Assembly (NCBI RefSeq): GCF_006439355.1
Contig: NZ_VFTG01000009.1
Coordinates: 1 to 64,000, forward strand
Length of the DNA: 64,000 nt
DNA from: Mesorhizobium sp. B4-1-3
Lineage (GTDB): Bacteria; Pseudomonadota; Alphaproteobacteria; Rhizobiales; Rhizobiaceae
Reading direction: 5' to 3'
Shown here: piece by piece, positions 29,622 through 40,325 of the stretch
Layout of the letters: each line of letters opens with the position of its first letter
Position numbering within the stretch: position 1 is the stretch's first letter
Notes under the pieces: model-generated
Database searches by the model: none
What the model saw: only the letters and a program-made list of their open reading frames with translations
Told to the model about the DNA's origin: nothing
Program-made: the position numbers and the translations under genes

Positions 29622-31667
29622 ATGACGCTTCCCTCCTGGCAGGACTGGCTGTTTTCGATCAAGGCGTTCCTCGCCTCGATGCTGGCGCTCTACATAGCGC
29701 TGTGCTTCGACCTGCCGCGGCCTTATTGGGCCATGGCGGCCGTCTATGTCGTGGCCAATCCGCTTGCCGGCGCAACTTCGTCCAAGGGGCTCTACCGCGC
29801 GCTCGGCACGCTGATCGGCGCTGCGGGATCCGTCCTCCTTTTGCCGGCCTTCGTCAATTCGCCGCTGTTGATGAGCATCGTCGTGGCGCTGTGGACCGGG
29901 GTGCTGCTCTACATTTCGATGCTCGATCGCACGCCGCGCAGCTACGTCTTCATGCTGGCCGGCTATTCGCTGCCGCTGATCGCCCTGCCGGCCGTCGACG
30001 CACCCCAGACGATCTTCGATATCGCCTCGGCCCGCAGCCAGGAGATCATCCTCGGCATCGTCTGCGCCAGCGTGGTCGCGCAGCTTGTGTTCCCGATAGG
30101 GCTGTCTTCGCTGATGTCGTCGCGCATTTCCAACTGGCTGGGCGACGCCGCTGCCTGGGCGAGTGAGATCCTGCGAGGCGAGGGCGCGGCCCGGCCGGCA
30201 GCTCCCGTCCGGCAGAAGCTGGCATCCGACATTTCCGGGTTCGACATCCTCATCAGCCAGCTTGGATACGATCACCAGACGCACGGGCTTACGCGCCAGG
30301 CGCGGCAATTGCGCGGGCGTCTCATGCTGCTGCTTCCGTTGCTCTCGTCGCTCGATGACCGGCTTCACGAACTGCGATCGCAGGATCGGGTGCTGCGCGA
30401 CGATCTCATGGCCCTGCTCGACGACATAGGTGCATGGCTTCAGGCCGTGGCGGATCCAGGGCGCGCCGTTGCGCTGCGCTCGCGCATTGCCGATTTGCGT
30501 CCGCCCGCCTATGCCGTCGACTGGAGTAGCCTGATCCTCGACAGCGCGCTCGCCCGGCTGCGCGAGATCGTCGATGCCTGGCACGATTGCCTCGTCCTGA
30601 AGAAGCAGATCGCAAGCGGCGAATCCGGCGGCGAAAGGCTCGCCTTCCGGCGGCGGCGCACCTTCTCGCGCACCCGCCATCACGATTATGGAATGCTGTT
30701 CTTCTATGCCGCTTCGGTGATCGTCGCCATCCTGATCGCCTGCGCCCTGTGGATCTATTCGGGCTGGGCCGAAGGCTCCGGATTCGTGCTCATGGTGGCG
30801 GTCGGATGCTCGTTCTTCGCGGCGACCGACCGGCCAGCGCCGCTTCTCCTGTCGATGTTCATCTGGTGCACGGTGAGCCTGGTGGTCACCGCGGCCTATC
30901 AATTCGCCATCCTGCCCTCGATCCAGAGCTTTCCCTTGCTGGTTCTCGTGCTGGCGCCGCCATTCCTTGTGCTTGGAACTCTCATTCCAAGGCCCCAGCT
31001 CAACATGCTGGCGATGCTGCTCACCGTTAACACCGCGTCGTTCATCGCGCTCAGCGACAGGTTCTCCGCCGATTTCACCTCCTTCGCGGGCGGAGGGCTC
31101 GCAGCGCTCGCCGGCGTCGGTTTCGCGCTTCTGTGGACGCTGGTGGTCAGGCCCTTCGGCGGCGAGATCGCCGCCCGGCGGCTGGTGCATGCCGGCTGGT
31201 CCGACCTTGCCCAGCTCGCCGCCGGCGAGCGCGCCGACGACCAGCGCAGGCTGGCCGGGCGCATGCTCGATCGCCTAGGGCAGCTCGTTCCCCGGCTCGC
31301 GGCAATGGAAAACAAGGAGCTGTCGACCATTGACGGCTATGCGGAAATCAGGCTGGGCCTCAACATCGTGGAGCTGCAACGGCTGCGCGGCCGACTTACA
31401 TCCGACGAGGGCAAGGCGATCGGCGATGTGCTGTCCGCCATCGCCGACCTGTTCAAGGAACGCCTCAGGCTCGGCGAGCCCGTTCAGGCGTCGCCGGGGC
31501 TGCGCGAGCGCATCGACGCCGCGCTTGCCATCGTCGCGGGCCGTCAGGCCAAGCCGGCTCGCCGATCCGCCGACGCGCTGGTCGGGTTGCGGCGCGCGCT
31601 GTTCCGAAACGCGGCGCCACCCGTTCATTCGACAGTGCCGGAGCCGATGCTCCTGGTAGCGGAGTAG
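29622..31667 (+). CDS. FUSC-family inner-membrane protein, AaeB-like efflux component
   Basis: Protein of 681 residues with the two-block FUSC architecture. One group of membrane helices lies in about residues 10-160 and another in about 350-510, each followed by a cytosolic domain. In E. coli AaeB, the family model, this subunit with a periplasmic adaptor exports hydroxylated aromatic carboxylic acids. Start MTLPSWQDWLFSIKAFLAS at 29622 places the first helix at the N-terminus. DUF1656 and HlyD genes follow at 6 bp and with a 4-bp overlap, reproducing the aaeB/aaeX/aaeA set. Confidence 0.88.
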   Translation: MTLPSWQDWLFSIKAFLASMLALYIALCFDLPRPYWAMAAVYVVANPLAGATSSKGLYRALGTLIGAAGSVLLLPAFVNSPLLMSIVVALWTGVLLYISMLDRTPRSYVFMLAGYSLPLIALPAVDAPQTIFDIASARSQEIILGIVCASVVAQLVFPIGLSSLMSSRISNWLGDAAAWASEILRGEGAARPAAPVRQKLASDISGFDILISQLGYDHQTHGLTRQARQLRGRLMLLLPLLSSLDDRLHELRSQDRVLRDDLMALLDDIGAWLQAVADPGRAVALRSRIADLRPPAYAVDWSSLILDSALARLREIVDAWHDCLVLKKQIASGESGGERLAFRRRRTFSRTRHHDYGMLFFYAASVIVAILIACALWIYSGWAEGSGFVLMVAVGCSFFAATDRPAPLLLSMFIWCTVSLVVTAAYQFAILPSIQSFPLLVLVLAPPFLVLGTLIPRPQLNMLAMLLTVNTASFIALSDRFSADFTSFAGGGLAALAGVGFALLWTLVVRPFGGEIAARRLVHAGWSDLAQLAAGERADDQRRLAGRMLDRLGQLVPRLAAMENKELSTIDGYAEIRLGLNIVELQRLRGRLTSDEGKAIGDVLSAIADLFKERLRLGEPVQASPGLRERIDAALAIVAGRQAKPARRSADALVGLRRALFRNAAPPVHSTVPEPMLLVAE

Positions 31668-31672
31668 TTCAC

Positions 31673-31882
31673 ATGCAGAACGATATCAGCATTGGCGGCA
31701 TCTATCTGCCGGGGCTTCTGGTCACGACGCTGGCGGCCTTCGTCGTGGCCCGGATCGTCTGGCAGGTTCTGTCATGGACCGGCCTCTATTCGCTCGTCTG
31801 GCACCGGGCGCTTTTCAACCTCGCGCTTTACATCCTCATCCTCGGGGCAATGTCCTCGCTCTCAAATCGGCTGTTCTCATGA
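31673..31882 (+). CDS. DUF1656 small membrane protein, AaeX-like
   Basis: Protein of 69 residues with two hydrophobic helices, about 10-30 and 45-65. MQNDISIGGIYLPGLLVT is typical of the DUF1656 (AaeX) family, which always accompanies AaeA/AaeB-type pumps; its exact role is unknown. Begins 6 bp after the FUSC gene, and its stop overlaps the next ATG as ATGA. Confidence 0.88.
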   Translation: MQNDISIGGIYLPGLLVTTLAAFVVARIVWQVLSWTGLYSLVWHRALFNLALYILILGAMSSLSNRLFS

Positions 31883-32760
31883 AATACCGTCTTCTTCGAC
31901 TGACCGGCAGGGTCCTCGTCACGCTTGCCGTCGTCGCCGTCGCCTGCGTTGCCGCCTGGAAGCTTTGGGACGACAACATGAATGCCCCATGGACGCGCGA
32001 CGCGCATGTGCGCGCCGATGTCGTGGGCGTCACGCCCGACGTTTCAGGCCTCGTGGCGGAGGTCCTGGTCAAGGACAACCAAGCGGTGAAGAAGGGCGAT
32101 GTGCTGTTCGAGGTCGACCGCCAGCGCTTTGCCGTCGCTCTCGCGCAGGCGCAGGCAGTGGTCGAAGGCCGGCAGGCGATGCTTGACCAGGCGAGGAGAA
32201 ATCTGGAACGTCTTAAGCGCCTGACGGCCTCGGCGGTCAGCGTCCAGCAGATCGAGGAGGCGCAATCGAGCGTGGCCGAGGCGGAGTCGGAGAGCCTGCA
32301 GGCAAGTGCTGCGCGCGACCTGGCGCAGCTCAACCTCGACCGCGCGCAAGTCAGGGCGCCCGTCAATGGTATCATCACCAATCTCAGCCTTCGACCCGGC
32401 GACTATGTCACGACGGGCGCGGCCACGATGGCGCTGGTCGACACCGATACCGTCCGCATCGACGGCTATTTCGAGGAGACGAAACTGCCGCGCATCGAGG
32501 TGGGCGCCAGGGCAATGATCCGACCGATGGGATGGAAATCGTCGCTTTCGGGCCATGTCGCAAGCATAGCCGCCGGCATCGAGGACCGCGAACGCACCTC
32601 CGGGACGCTGCTGGCGGACATCAACCCGACCTTCACCTGGGTGCGGCTGGCGCAGCGCGTTCCAGTGCATATCGCGCTGGACGGCGATGCCGCCACGAAG
32701 GCAGGGCTGGTGGTCGGAACCTCGGCGACGGTGACCATCGACCGGGCGAGGGACGACTGA
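31879..32760 (+). CDS. HlyD-family periplasmic adaptor, AaeA-like
   Basis: Membrane-fusion protein of 293 residues: an N-terminal anchor at about residues 9-28, a lipoyl half-motif (VTPDVSGLVAEVLVKDNQAV), a helical hairpin in about 90-150, and the second lipoyl half and beta-barrel (VRAPVNGIITNLSLRPGDYV). It should link the FUSC pump to an outer-membrane channel; no channel gene is in the window. Start at 31879 by the 4-bp ATGA overlap with the DUF1656 gene. Last gene of the transport operon. Confidence 0.9.
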   Translation: MKYRLLRLTGRVLVTLAVVAVACVAAWKLWDDNMNAPWTRDAHVRADVVGVTPDVSGLVAEVLVKDNQAVKKGDVLFEVDRQRFAVALAQAQAVVEGRQAMLDQARRNLERLKRLTASAVSVQQIEEAQSSVAEAESESLQASAARDLAQLNLDRAQVRAPVNGIITNLSLRPGDYVTTGAATMALVDTDTVRIDGYFEETKLPRIEVGARAMIRPMGWKSSLSGHVASIAAGIEDRERTSGTLLADINPTFTWVRLAQRVPVHIALDGDAATKAGLVVGTSATVTIDRARDD

Positions 32761-32787
32761 GAGGGGGGTCACCGAACGGATCGGCGG

Positions 32788-33240
32788 CTAACGCCAAAGG
32801 CAGACCTTGACGTCCTTCCCGACATAGCAGGCGCCTTCACGGCGAAGCTCTCCCCAATCGCCTGCCTCGCCATGCGTGTCGCGAATATCCCCGTTCGCAT
32901 AGCCCGCCAAAGCATCACCGTCCTTGTATATGACGGCCCAGTAATCCTTCGACATCTCGCCCGCTCCACTATGCGTGTCGGGATAGTCTATGCCGGCGAA
33001 AACCTGCTTGGGACCCTGGATGTTGAAATCGCCGCCCTTCTCTATTTGGTAGGAGCATTTTCCGGATATGCGGGTCTCGCCGTGAACGACCAGCAGGCAG
33101 CGGCCCCATTTATAGCCGCTCGGCAAACGATGCTGTGCTGCGTGCGCGGGCGAAATGGAGGACGCAATTGCCAGGGCGATCGCTATGGTTCGGCCGGTCA
33201 GCAGCCAACCTGATACCGTTGCATTCCGTCCATAGCGCAT
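32788..33240 (-). CDS. Secreted hypothetical protein
   Basis: Protein of 150 residues with a clear Sec signal peptide (hydrophobic stretch TIAIALAIASSISPAHA, cleavage after AHA near residue 34). The mature part has four cysteines (GRCLLV, GKCSYQI, GACYVG and VCLWR), suggesting disulfides in the periplasm. Family not recognised. ATG at 33240 is preferred because it starts just ahead of the signal peptide; ATG 33279 is possible. The upstream frame would run into the tRNA gene. Convergent with the HlyD gene and downstream of tRNA-Ser on the same strand. Confidence 0.75.
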   Translation of the reverse strand: MRYGRNATVSGWLLTGRTIAIALAIASSISPAHAAQHRLPSGYKWGRCLLVVHGETRISGKCSYQIEKGGDFNIQGPKQVFAGIDYPDTHSGAGEMSKDYWAVIYKDGDALAGYANGDIRDTHGEAGDWGELRREGACYVGKDVKVCLWR

Positions 33241-33341
33241 GTCGAACGGCCCTCCGCAGGGTGAGTCCCTTGGGATCATATTCCACCGACCATAGCGGAT
33301 TCTTGTCACGCCGGTGTGTGCTGCTTCACGCTGCTGCCGAT

Positions 33342-33406
33342 GCCATCCTGTTTGGCGCGAAGGATCGCGTCGATCCTGCGAAGCGCGCAGCGCGAAGCAG
33401 GATGGC
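33342..33406. repeat. Hairpin overlapping the 3' end of tRNA-Ser
   Basis: Arms GCCATCCTG and CAGGATGGC (9 bp) enclose a nested stem (GGATCG/CGATCC). The right arm overlaps the encoded CCA of the tRNA gene on the minus strand, so the transcript 3' trailer could fold back on the mature end. Confidence 0.6.
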
Positions 33407-33492
33407 GGAGAGGGAGGGATTCGAACCCCCGATACCCTTGCGAGTATGCCGCATTTCGAGTGCGGTGCATTCGACCACTCTGCCACCTCTCC
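33403..33492 (-). tRNA. tRNA-Ser (anticodon CGA), CCA encoded
   Basis: A 90-base class II tRNA on the minus strand. The acceptor arms GGAGAGG and CCTCTCC pair, followed by discriminator G and an encoded CCA. The anticodon loop ACTCGAAAT gives CGA, reading UCG codons. The long variable arm (CATACTCGCAAGGGTATC) and the TpsiC arm GGGGGTTCGAATCCCT are clear. It stands alone, with no integrase gene next to it. Confidence 0.97.
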
Positions 33493-33820
33493 GCGAGGTC
33501 ATGGTCGGCCGTTGCCGGCGCGGCGCACTAGATAACGGCTGACTGCTGGAGTTACAAGGCCCTATTCGAGCGAATTCCAGCTTCTTTAAAAAGCGGCGTT
33601 GACTGCGCCGACGTCTCCTTTGCCGGCGGCATGCTCGTGGGTATCGTCCAGAACGAGCCCGCTTGCCTTGACTCCGGCGCAACCTTCGGTTAGGGACAGC
33701 CCGCATTCGGCGTGGAGGCTCTTCCGCGCCGCTTGTTTTTTGAACCCGCAGACTGACAAAAAGACGGCCGAACCGCCCGAGGCGGTTCATCGAGGCCGAC
33801 CGAACAGCGAAAGGCAAAAA
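33493..33820. other. Non-coding gap between tRNA-Ser and rplU
   Basis: This 328-bp stretch holds the tRNA-Ser promoter side and the rplU leader. A small AT-rich hairpin GCTTCTTTAAAAAGC lies at 33580-33594. A possible promoter has TTGACT at 33668-33673 and TAGGGA after a 17-bp spacer at 33691-33696. The rest is leader sequence with GGAGGCTCTTCCGCGCC; I see no coding frame with family character. Confidence 0.6.
33668..33696 (+). promoter_or_regulatory. Possible rplU promoter
   Basis: TTGACT and TAGGGA separated by 17 bp, about 125 bp before the rplU start, leaving a long leader typical of ribosomal-protein messages. The -10 match is poor. Confidence 0.3.
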
Positions 33821-34522
33821 ATGTTCGCAGTCATCAAAACGGGCGGCAAGCAATATCGCGTCGCCGCCAACGATCTCCTGAAGATCGAGAAACTCGAAGC
33901 CAAGGTCGGCGATATCGTCGAGATCGGCAATGTGCTCGCGCATGGCGAGGGCGAGAATGTCACCTTCGGCGCGCCGTTCGTCGATGGCGCCATGGTCACG
34001 GCGGAAGTCGTCGAGCAGGGCAAGAACCGCACCGTCATCGCTTTCAAGAAGCGCCGCCGCCAGAATTCGCGTCGCAAGATCGGCCACCGCCAGCTTCTGA
34101 CCACCGTTCGGATCGCCGAGATCCTGCTGGGCGGCGCCAAGCCGTCGAAGAAGGCCGCCGCCAAGCCGGAAGCCAAGGCAGAGGCCAAGGCTGAAGTCGT
34201 CGCCGAGGCGAAGGCCGAAGCCGCGCCAAAGGAGCCCAAGGCCAAGAAGGAAGCTGCCCCGAAGGCGGAAGCCGCTGCCGGCGAAGAGGCAAAGCCCGCG
34301 CCGCTCTTCAAGGCGCCGAGGGGTGAGCCGGACGACCTGACGGTCATCAAGGGCATCGGCCCGGTCGCGGCGAAGGACCTCGCCGAGCAGGGCATCGTCG
34401 CTTTCGCGCAGCTCGCCAAGCTCACCGAGAAGGACGTCGCCAAGATCGACGAGCACATGCCGTTCAGCGCCGACCAGATCAAGGACTGGCGCGAGCAGGC
34501 CAAGGAACTGGCGAAGAAGTAA
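33821..34522 (+). CDS. rplU: Ribosomal protein L21 with C-terminal helix-hairpin-helix extension
   Basis: Large-subunit ribosomal protein bL21. Residues 1-105 are the normal L21 domain ([39 protein letters not shown]). A low-complexity Ala/Lys/Glu linker covers about 108-165. A second domain, [20 protein letters not shown] followed by [19 protein letters not shown], is a helix-hairpin-helix fold. Total 233 residues against about 100-105 in most bacteria. The fused tail is seen in rhizobia; its role is unproven. ATG at 33821. rpmA follows after 100 bp. Confidence 0.96.
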   Translation: MFAVIKTGGKQYRVAANDLLKIEKLEAKVGDIVEIGNVLAHGEGENVTFGAPFVDGAMVTAEVVEQGKNRTVIAFKKRRRQNSRRKIGHRQLLTTVRIAEILLGGAKPSKKAAAKPEAKAEAKAEVVAEAKAEAAPKEPKAKKEAAPKAEAAAGEEAKPAPLFKAPRGEPDDLTVIKGIGPVAAKDLAEQGIVAFAQLAKLTEKDVAKIDEHMPFSADQIKDWREQAKELAKK

Positions 34523-34622
34523 TTTTACCGGCGGCGATCGTCGCCGCTACAGGACTTGAAACGGAACGCGAACGCGTTCATAAGACCATTCAAGCGCCTC
34601 AGGGCGCATCGGAGTTAGTCAA

Positions 34623-34892
<270 letters not shown>

Positions 34893-34960
34893 CCGGTTCC
34901 GCACCATAACACCGGCGCCCATCTCGGGAACCGGTGTCTGGCCAGGCCAGGAAAAGGATC

Positions 34961-34989
34961 AGGAGAGATGGGTTTTCCCTCTCTCCTTT
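34961..34989 (+). terminator. Rho-independent terminator after rpmA
   Basis: Stem AGGAGAGA(T)GGG / CCC TCTCTCCT with a short loop and T-runs, about 70 bp after the rpmA stop and 30 bp before the GNAT start. Confidence 0.8.
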
Positions 34990-35017
34990 TCATTTTTTCT
35001 TGCCCTGGAGGACTAAA

Positions 35018-35605
35018 ATGGTTGCCGAAGCGGAAGACACGGAAGACGAAAGTTACGCGATCGATTGCCCGGTGCTGGCCACTGAGCGGCTGGTCATGCG
35101 CGCGCCGCGCGAAAGCGATCTCGAGCAACTCGTCACGCTTGCCGACAACCGACATGTCGCCGAAATGCTGGCCCGCATGCCGCATCCCTATGGCGAAGCC
35201 GAAGGCCGCACCTTCCTTGCCATGGCGGCGTCGCGGCGCGCCGGCATCATCTACGCGCTGACGCTCAAGGATGGCGGCACCTTCGTCGGCTGCGCCGGCC
35301 TGAACACCACCGATCGCGGCCTGGAGCTGGGCTACTGGATCGGCGAGCCCTATTGGAAGCGCGGCTATGCCACGGAAGCCGCGCATGCGCTCGTCGACCT
35401 CGCCTTCCAGCGGACCTCGATCCAGGTGCTGCATGCCTCGACCAGGGTGATCAATCCGGCCTCGCGCCGGGTCATCCACAAATGCGGCTTCCAGTATGCC
35501 GGCCAGGGCATGCTGAACTCGATCGTCGCCGGCCAGGTGCCTGTCGAGCGCTACCGGCTGGACAGGAAGACGTGGAACAGTCTTCGTAACTGGATCCACT
35601 ATTGA
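35018..35605 (+). CDS. GNAT family N-acetyltransferase (RimJ/RimL-like)
   Basis: Acetyl-CoA-dependent transferase of 195 residues. ATERLVMRAPRESDLEQLV at the N-terminus and GYWIGEPYWKRGYATEAAHA with the CoA-binding R/Q-x-x-G-type loop are the RimJ/RimL signature. ASRRVIHKCGFQYAG is the C-terminal CoA motif. ATG at 35018 with GGAGGA just upstream. The acceptor is unknown; ribosomal protein N-termini or small amines are possible. Located between rpmA and obgE, where rhizobia often carry one or two GNAT genes. Confidence 0.9.
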   Translation: MVAEAEDTEDESYAIDCPVLATERLVMRAPRESDLEQLVTLADNRHVAEMLARMPHPYGEAEGRTFLAMAASRRAGIIYALTLKDGGTFVGCAGLNTTDRGLELGYWIGEPYWKRGYATEAAHALVDLAFQRTSIQVLHASTRVINPASRRVIHKCGFQYAGQGMLNSIVAGQVPVERYRLDRKTWNSLRNWIHY

Positions 35606-35652
35606 TAGGCGCTTCGGAAGGTTGAGCGGCGCCCCTCAACCGGATTCCCAAC

Positions 35653-35780
35653 CGAATTGCGAAGGGCAATTCGTGGGCAATCCGGCCTCTCCCCGAGGGG
35701 AGAGGAGCAGGTAAGCGCCGGCGTCAATCTCTTCTCCCCTGGGGGAGAAGGTGGCCGCGTAGCGGCCGGATGAGGGGGAG
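35653..35780. repeat. Clustered intergenic hairpin repeat
   Basis: A chain of short palindromes between convergent genes: GAATTGCGAAGGGCAATTC, CCTCTCCCCGAGGGGAGAGG (35686-35705), CTTCTCCCCTGGGGGAGAAG (35731-35750) and GGCCGC/GCGGCC (35753-35767), ending GGATGAGGGGG. The CTTCTCCCC and GGATGAGGGG blocks are typical of rhizobial repeats and are related to the elements at 61873-62005 and 57661-57814. It probably also ends transcription of both genes. Confidence 0.8.
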
Positions 35781-35788
35781 TCCAGAAC

Positions 35789-36652
35789 TCAGTTCAACTC
35801 CGCCCAGAGCGGCAGGTGGTCGGAGCCGACGGCGTCCCGATCGGACCACAGGCGCTTCAGCGATTTGGCGAGCGAGGCGCTGGTGAAGATGTAGTCGATG
35901 CATTTGTGGCGGCTTTTGTCGGCGGGCCGGTCGGGATCGACCCAGGTGATGAGGTCGGCGACCGCAAGACGCTGGGCGACGTCGACGGCGAGATCGGCGG
36001 TCAGCGGCATGCCGAACTCATGGTCAGGGCGACCGGCGAGCTCGACATATTCGGGCGAGCCCGGCAGCATGTTGAAGTCACCCATGACGATGAAGGCTTC
36101 AGGATAGGGCAGGTCCGGCAGGCCGATCTCGGGAATGCCCGACAGGCCGCCGCCTTCCAGCGCGTAGTTCAGGAGGCGCTGGCGCAGGAAACGGATCTGA
36201 CCCTGGCGCTCGACCGGGCTGCGGTGGTCGAGATGGGTGGAATAGAAGCGGATGAAGCCGAGCGGCGTCTCGATCAGCGCTTCGAGCGCGCCGCGCTGGA
36301 AGTTCATGGTCTCGAGGCTGCGGCTGCGCGGCAGAAGGAGATTGCGCGACAGATGAATGGGCGTCTTCGACAGCACCATGTTGCCGAGCTGGAAGGAAGT
36401 CGAGATCGCGCGGCCGTTCTCCAGGCGCGAGCCGATATTGACCTCGAAATTGCTGCCATAGGCGGCGAAATAATCGGGCAGCGCCTCGCTGATCTCGGCC
36501 ACCATGTCGCGGTCGCCGTTGCGCGGGTTGTTGCGGGTCACTTCCTGCAGTGCGATGACATCGGCCCCGCGCACTGCATCGGCGATGCGGCCGACGTCGT
36601 ATCTGCCGTCAAGGCCGATGCCGTACTGGATGTTGTAGGTGACGATCCTCAT
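35789..36652 (-). CDS. Endonuclease/exonuclease/phosphatase family protein
   Basis: Metal-dependent phosphoesterase of 287 residues of the EEP fold (DNase I-like). Catalytic motifs are in order: VTYNIQYG with Asn7, IALQEVTR with Glu37, YSTHLDHRS, VMGDFNMLPGS and the terminal DAVGSDHLPLWAEL His. No signal peptide. The substrate could be nucleic acid, a phospholipid or an inositol phosphate and cannot be told from sequence. Convergent with the GNAT gene; divergent from obgE. Confidence 0.9.
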   Translation of the reverse strand: MRIVTYNIQYGIGLDGRYDVGRIADAVRGADVIALQEVTRNNPRNGDRDMVAEISEALPDYFAAYGSNFEVNIGSRLENGRAISTSFQLGNMVLSKTPIHLSRNLLLPRSRSLETMNFQRGALEALIETPLGFIRFYSTHLDHRSPVERQGQIRFLRQRLLNYALEGGGLSGIPEIGLPDLPYPEAFIVMGDFNMLPGSPEYVELAGRPDHEFGMPLTADLAVDVAQRLAVADLITWVDPDRPADKSRHKCIDYIFTSASLAKSLKRLWSDRDAVGSDHLPLWAELN

Positions 36653-36779
36653 TCCCGTGCCCCTTCAGTCCCCGCCAGTGCTACCGCGTGCCCGCCGAAA
36701 GGGCATCCGGCGGTTTAGTCGCAATTCGGCCTCGCCCTCGGCCCTGCCTTGGTTTAGAGCAATCCCGCAAGCGCAATAG

Positions 36780-37823
<1,044 letters not shown>

Positions 37824-37828
37824 GACCC

Positions 37829-38968
37829 ATGAAATCGCTGAAATCATATCGGCGCATCACCGTGAAGATCGGCTCTGCGCTGCTCGTCGACCGCGCGACA
37901 GGCCTGAAGCGCGACTGGCTGACGTCGCTTGCCGACGACATCGCGGTGCTGGCCGGGGCCGGCGCTGAAGTGCTGGTCGTCTCGTCGGGCGCGATCGCGC
38001 TCGGTCGCACCGTTCTCGGCCTCGGCAAGCGCGCGCTGAAGCTCGAGGAGAGCCAGGCTGCCGCTGCGGTTGGCCAGATCGCGCTTGCCGGCGCATGGTC
38101 GGACGCGCTCGGCAAGGACGGGCTGAAGTCCGGCCAGATTCTTCTCACTCTTGGCGACACGGAGGAGCGCAGACGCTACCTCAACGCGCGCGCGACGATC
38201 TCGACGCTGCTCAAGATGAAGGCGGTGCCGGTCATCAACGAGAACGACACGGTGGCGACCTCGGAAATCCGCTACGGCGACAATGACCGGCTGGCGGCGC
38301 GGGTGGCGACGATGATGGGCGCCGATCTTCTGGTGCTGCTTTCCGATATCGATGGGCTCTATACGGCGCCGCCGGCCAAGGACCCGCAGGCAAAATTCAT
38401 TCCCGTGGTCGACCGCATCACGCCCGACATTGAGGCGATGGCGGGCGCGGCCGCGTCCGAATTGTCGCGCGGCGGCATGCGCACCAAGCTCGACGCCGGC
38501 AAGATCGCCAATGCCGCCGGCACGGCGATGATCATCACCTCGGGTACCAGGCTTTCGCCGCTGATGGCGATCGAGCGCGGCGAGCGCTCGACCTTCTTCA
38601 AGCCGAGCGCCAACCCGGTGAAGGGTTACAAGACCTGGATCGCCGGCCAGCTTGAGCCGGCCGGCCGGCTCACCGTCGATGCCGGCGCCATCGGGGCCTT
38701 GAAGTCCGGAAAGTCGCTGCTGCCGGCCGGGGTAAAAGTGGTCAGCGGCAATTTCTCGCGCGGCGACACGGTGGCGATCCTGTCGCCGGAGGGCCGCGAG
38801 ATCGCGCGCGGGCTGGTTGCCTATGATGCCGCCGATGCCGTAAGGATCGCGGGGCTGAAGACGGCCGAGATCGAAAACGTGCTCGGCTACGAGGCACGTT
38901 CGGCGATGATCCATCGCGACGACCTTGTGGTAAGCGTTGTCGGCGACCAGGTACTGGCCGACGAATAA
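37829..38968 (+). CDS. proB: Glutamate 5-kinase
   Basis: First enzyme of proline synthesis: phosphorylates glutamate. Length 379 residues. The amino acid kinase domain is in about 8-260 ([50 protein letters not shown]). A C-terminal PUA domain follows ([33 protein letters not shown]). Follows obgE by 5 bp and precedes proA by 31 bp, a standard operon. Confidence 0.97.
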   Translation: MKSLKSYRRITVKIGSALLVDRATGLKRDWLTSLADDIAVLAGAGAEVLVVSSGAIALGRTVLGLGKRALKLEESQAAAAVGQIALAGAWSDALGKDGLKSGQILLTLGDTEERRRYLNARATISTLLKMKAVPVINENDTVATSEIRYGDNDRLAARVATMMGADLLVLLSDIDGLYTAPPAKDPQAKFIPVVDRITPDIEAMAGAAASELSRGGMRTKLDAGKIANAAGTAMIITSGTRLSPLMAIERGERSTFFKPSANPVKGYKTWIAGQLEPAGRLTVDAGAIGALKSGKSLLPAGVKVVSGNFSRGDTVAILSPEGREIARGLVAYDAADAVRIAGLKTAEIENVLGYEARSAMIHRDDLVVSVVGDQVLADE

Positions 38969-38999
38969 GCATTGAACGACGACGGGCGGAGGATGAACC

Positions 39000-40286
39000 A
39001 TGCTGAAGCTGCATGAAAAATCCGGCGAAGACACGGTGGCGCTGATGGCCGGTATCGGCCGCCGCGCCCGTGCGGCCGCCCGACCGTTGGCCGTCGCCTC
39101 AACCAAGGCCAAGAATGCCGCGCTTGCCGCCATGGCGGACGCCGTCCTGCGCAACGAGCAGGTGATCCTCGATGCCAACGCCATCGACATGTCGAATGGC
39201 GAGGAGGCCGGTTTGTCCGGCTCCTTCATGGATCGCCTCAAACTTACGCCCTCGCGCATCAAGGCGATGGCCGACGGCATTCGCGAGATCGCCGAGCTCA
39301 AGGATCCGGTCGGCGACGTCATCGCCGAATGGGACCGGCCGAACGGGCTTAATATCGAGCGCGTGCGCACGCCGCTCGGCGTCATCGGCGTCATCTATGA
39401 GAGCAGGCCGAATGTGACGGCGGACGCCGGCGCGCTTTGCCTCAAGGCGGGCAATCCGGTGATCCTGCGCGGAGGCTCGGATTCGATCAATTCGTCATCG
39501 GCGATCCATGCCTGCATGGTCGAAGGGCTGAAGGCGACCGGCCTGCCTGAGGATGCCATCCAGCTGGTGCCGACCACCGACCGCGCCGCCGTCGGGGAGA
39601 TGCTCAAGGGCTTGAGCGGCAATCTCGACGTCATCGTCCCGCGCGGCGGCAAGAGCCTGGTCGGGCGCGTGCAGAGCGAGGCGCGGGTGCCGATCTTCGC
39701 GCATCTGGAAGGCATCTGCCACCTGTATATCGACCGCTCGGCCGATCTCGACATGGCGGTCAAGATCGCGGTCAACGCCAAGATGCGGCGCACCGGCGTT
39801 TGCGGCGCCGCCGAGACCTTGCTGGTCGACCGCGCGGTGGCCGCCACGCATCTGGTGCCGATCCTGGAAGCGCTGCGCACCGCCGGCTGCGAGATCCATG
39901 CCGACGCCGAGGTGATGAAAGCCTTCGCCGATGCCAGCCCTGCGACCGACGCCGACTGGGTGACGGAGTATCTCGACGCCATCATCGCGGTGAAGTTGGT
40001 CGACGGCGTCGCCGGCGCGATCGAGCATATCGAGACCTTCTCGTCGCACCACACCGAGGCGATCATCGCCGAGGACGCGCAAGCGGTCGAAAAATTCTTC
40101 AACGAGATCGACTCGGCGATCCTGCTGCACAATGCCTCGACGCAGTTCGCCGATGGCGGCGAGTTCGGCATGGGCGCCGAGATCGGCATCGCCACCGGCA
40201 AGATGCATGCGCGCGGGCCGGTCGGCGTCGAGCAACTCACCTCGTTCAAATACCGCGTGCGCGGATCGGGACAGGTGAGGCCTTGA
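39000..40286 (+). CDS. proA: Gamma-glutamyl phosphate reductase
   Basis: Second enzyme of proline synthesis, reducing glutamyl phosphate to glutamate semialdehyde. Length 428 residues. Catalytic Cys268 lies in [15 protein letters not shown]. Aldehyde-dehydrogenase-fold motifs include [20 protein letters not shown] and [20 protein letters not shown]. Start at ATG 39000 with GGAGG upstream. Follows proB; nadD is 39 bp downstream. Confidence 0.97.
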   Translation: MLKLHEKSGEDTVALMAGIGRRARAAARPLAVASTKAKNAALAAMADAVLRNEQVILDANAIDMSNGEEAGLSGSFMDRLKLTPSRIKAMADGIREIAELKDPVGDVIAEWDRPNGLNIERVRTPLGVIGVIYESRPNVTADAGALCLKAGNPVILRGGSDSINSSSAIHACMVEGLKATGLPEDAIQLVPTTDRAAVGEMLKGLSGNLDVIVPRGGKSLVGRVQSEARVPIFAHLEGICHLYIDRSADLDMAVKIAVNAKMRRTGVCGAAETLLVDRAVAATHLVPILEALRTAGCEIHADAEVMKAFADASPATDADWVTEYLDAIIAVKLVDGVAGAIEHIETFSSHHTEAIIAEDAQAVEKFFNEIDSAILLHNASTQFADGGEFGMGAEIGIATGKMHARGPVGVEQLTSFKYRVRGSGQVRP

Positions 40287-40325
40287 CGCTTTTCGCGCGG
40301 CAGGCCTGAGGGGAGGCCAAGGCGA

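Noticed and set aside
28142..30166. Plus-strand 674-codon frame overlapping the MHS and FUSC genes
   Set aside because: Out-of-frame shadow; Arg/His-rich with no motifs.
33403..33492. tRNA-Ser as an integration site of a genomic island
   Set aside because: No integrase, no direct repeat of the tRNA 3' end and no change in gene character on either side.
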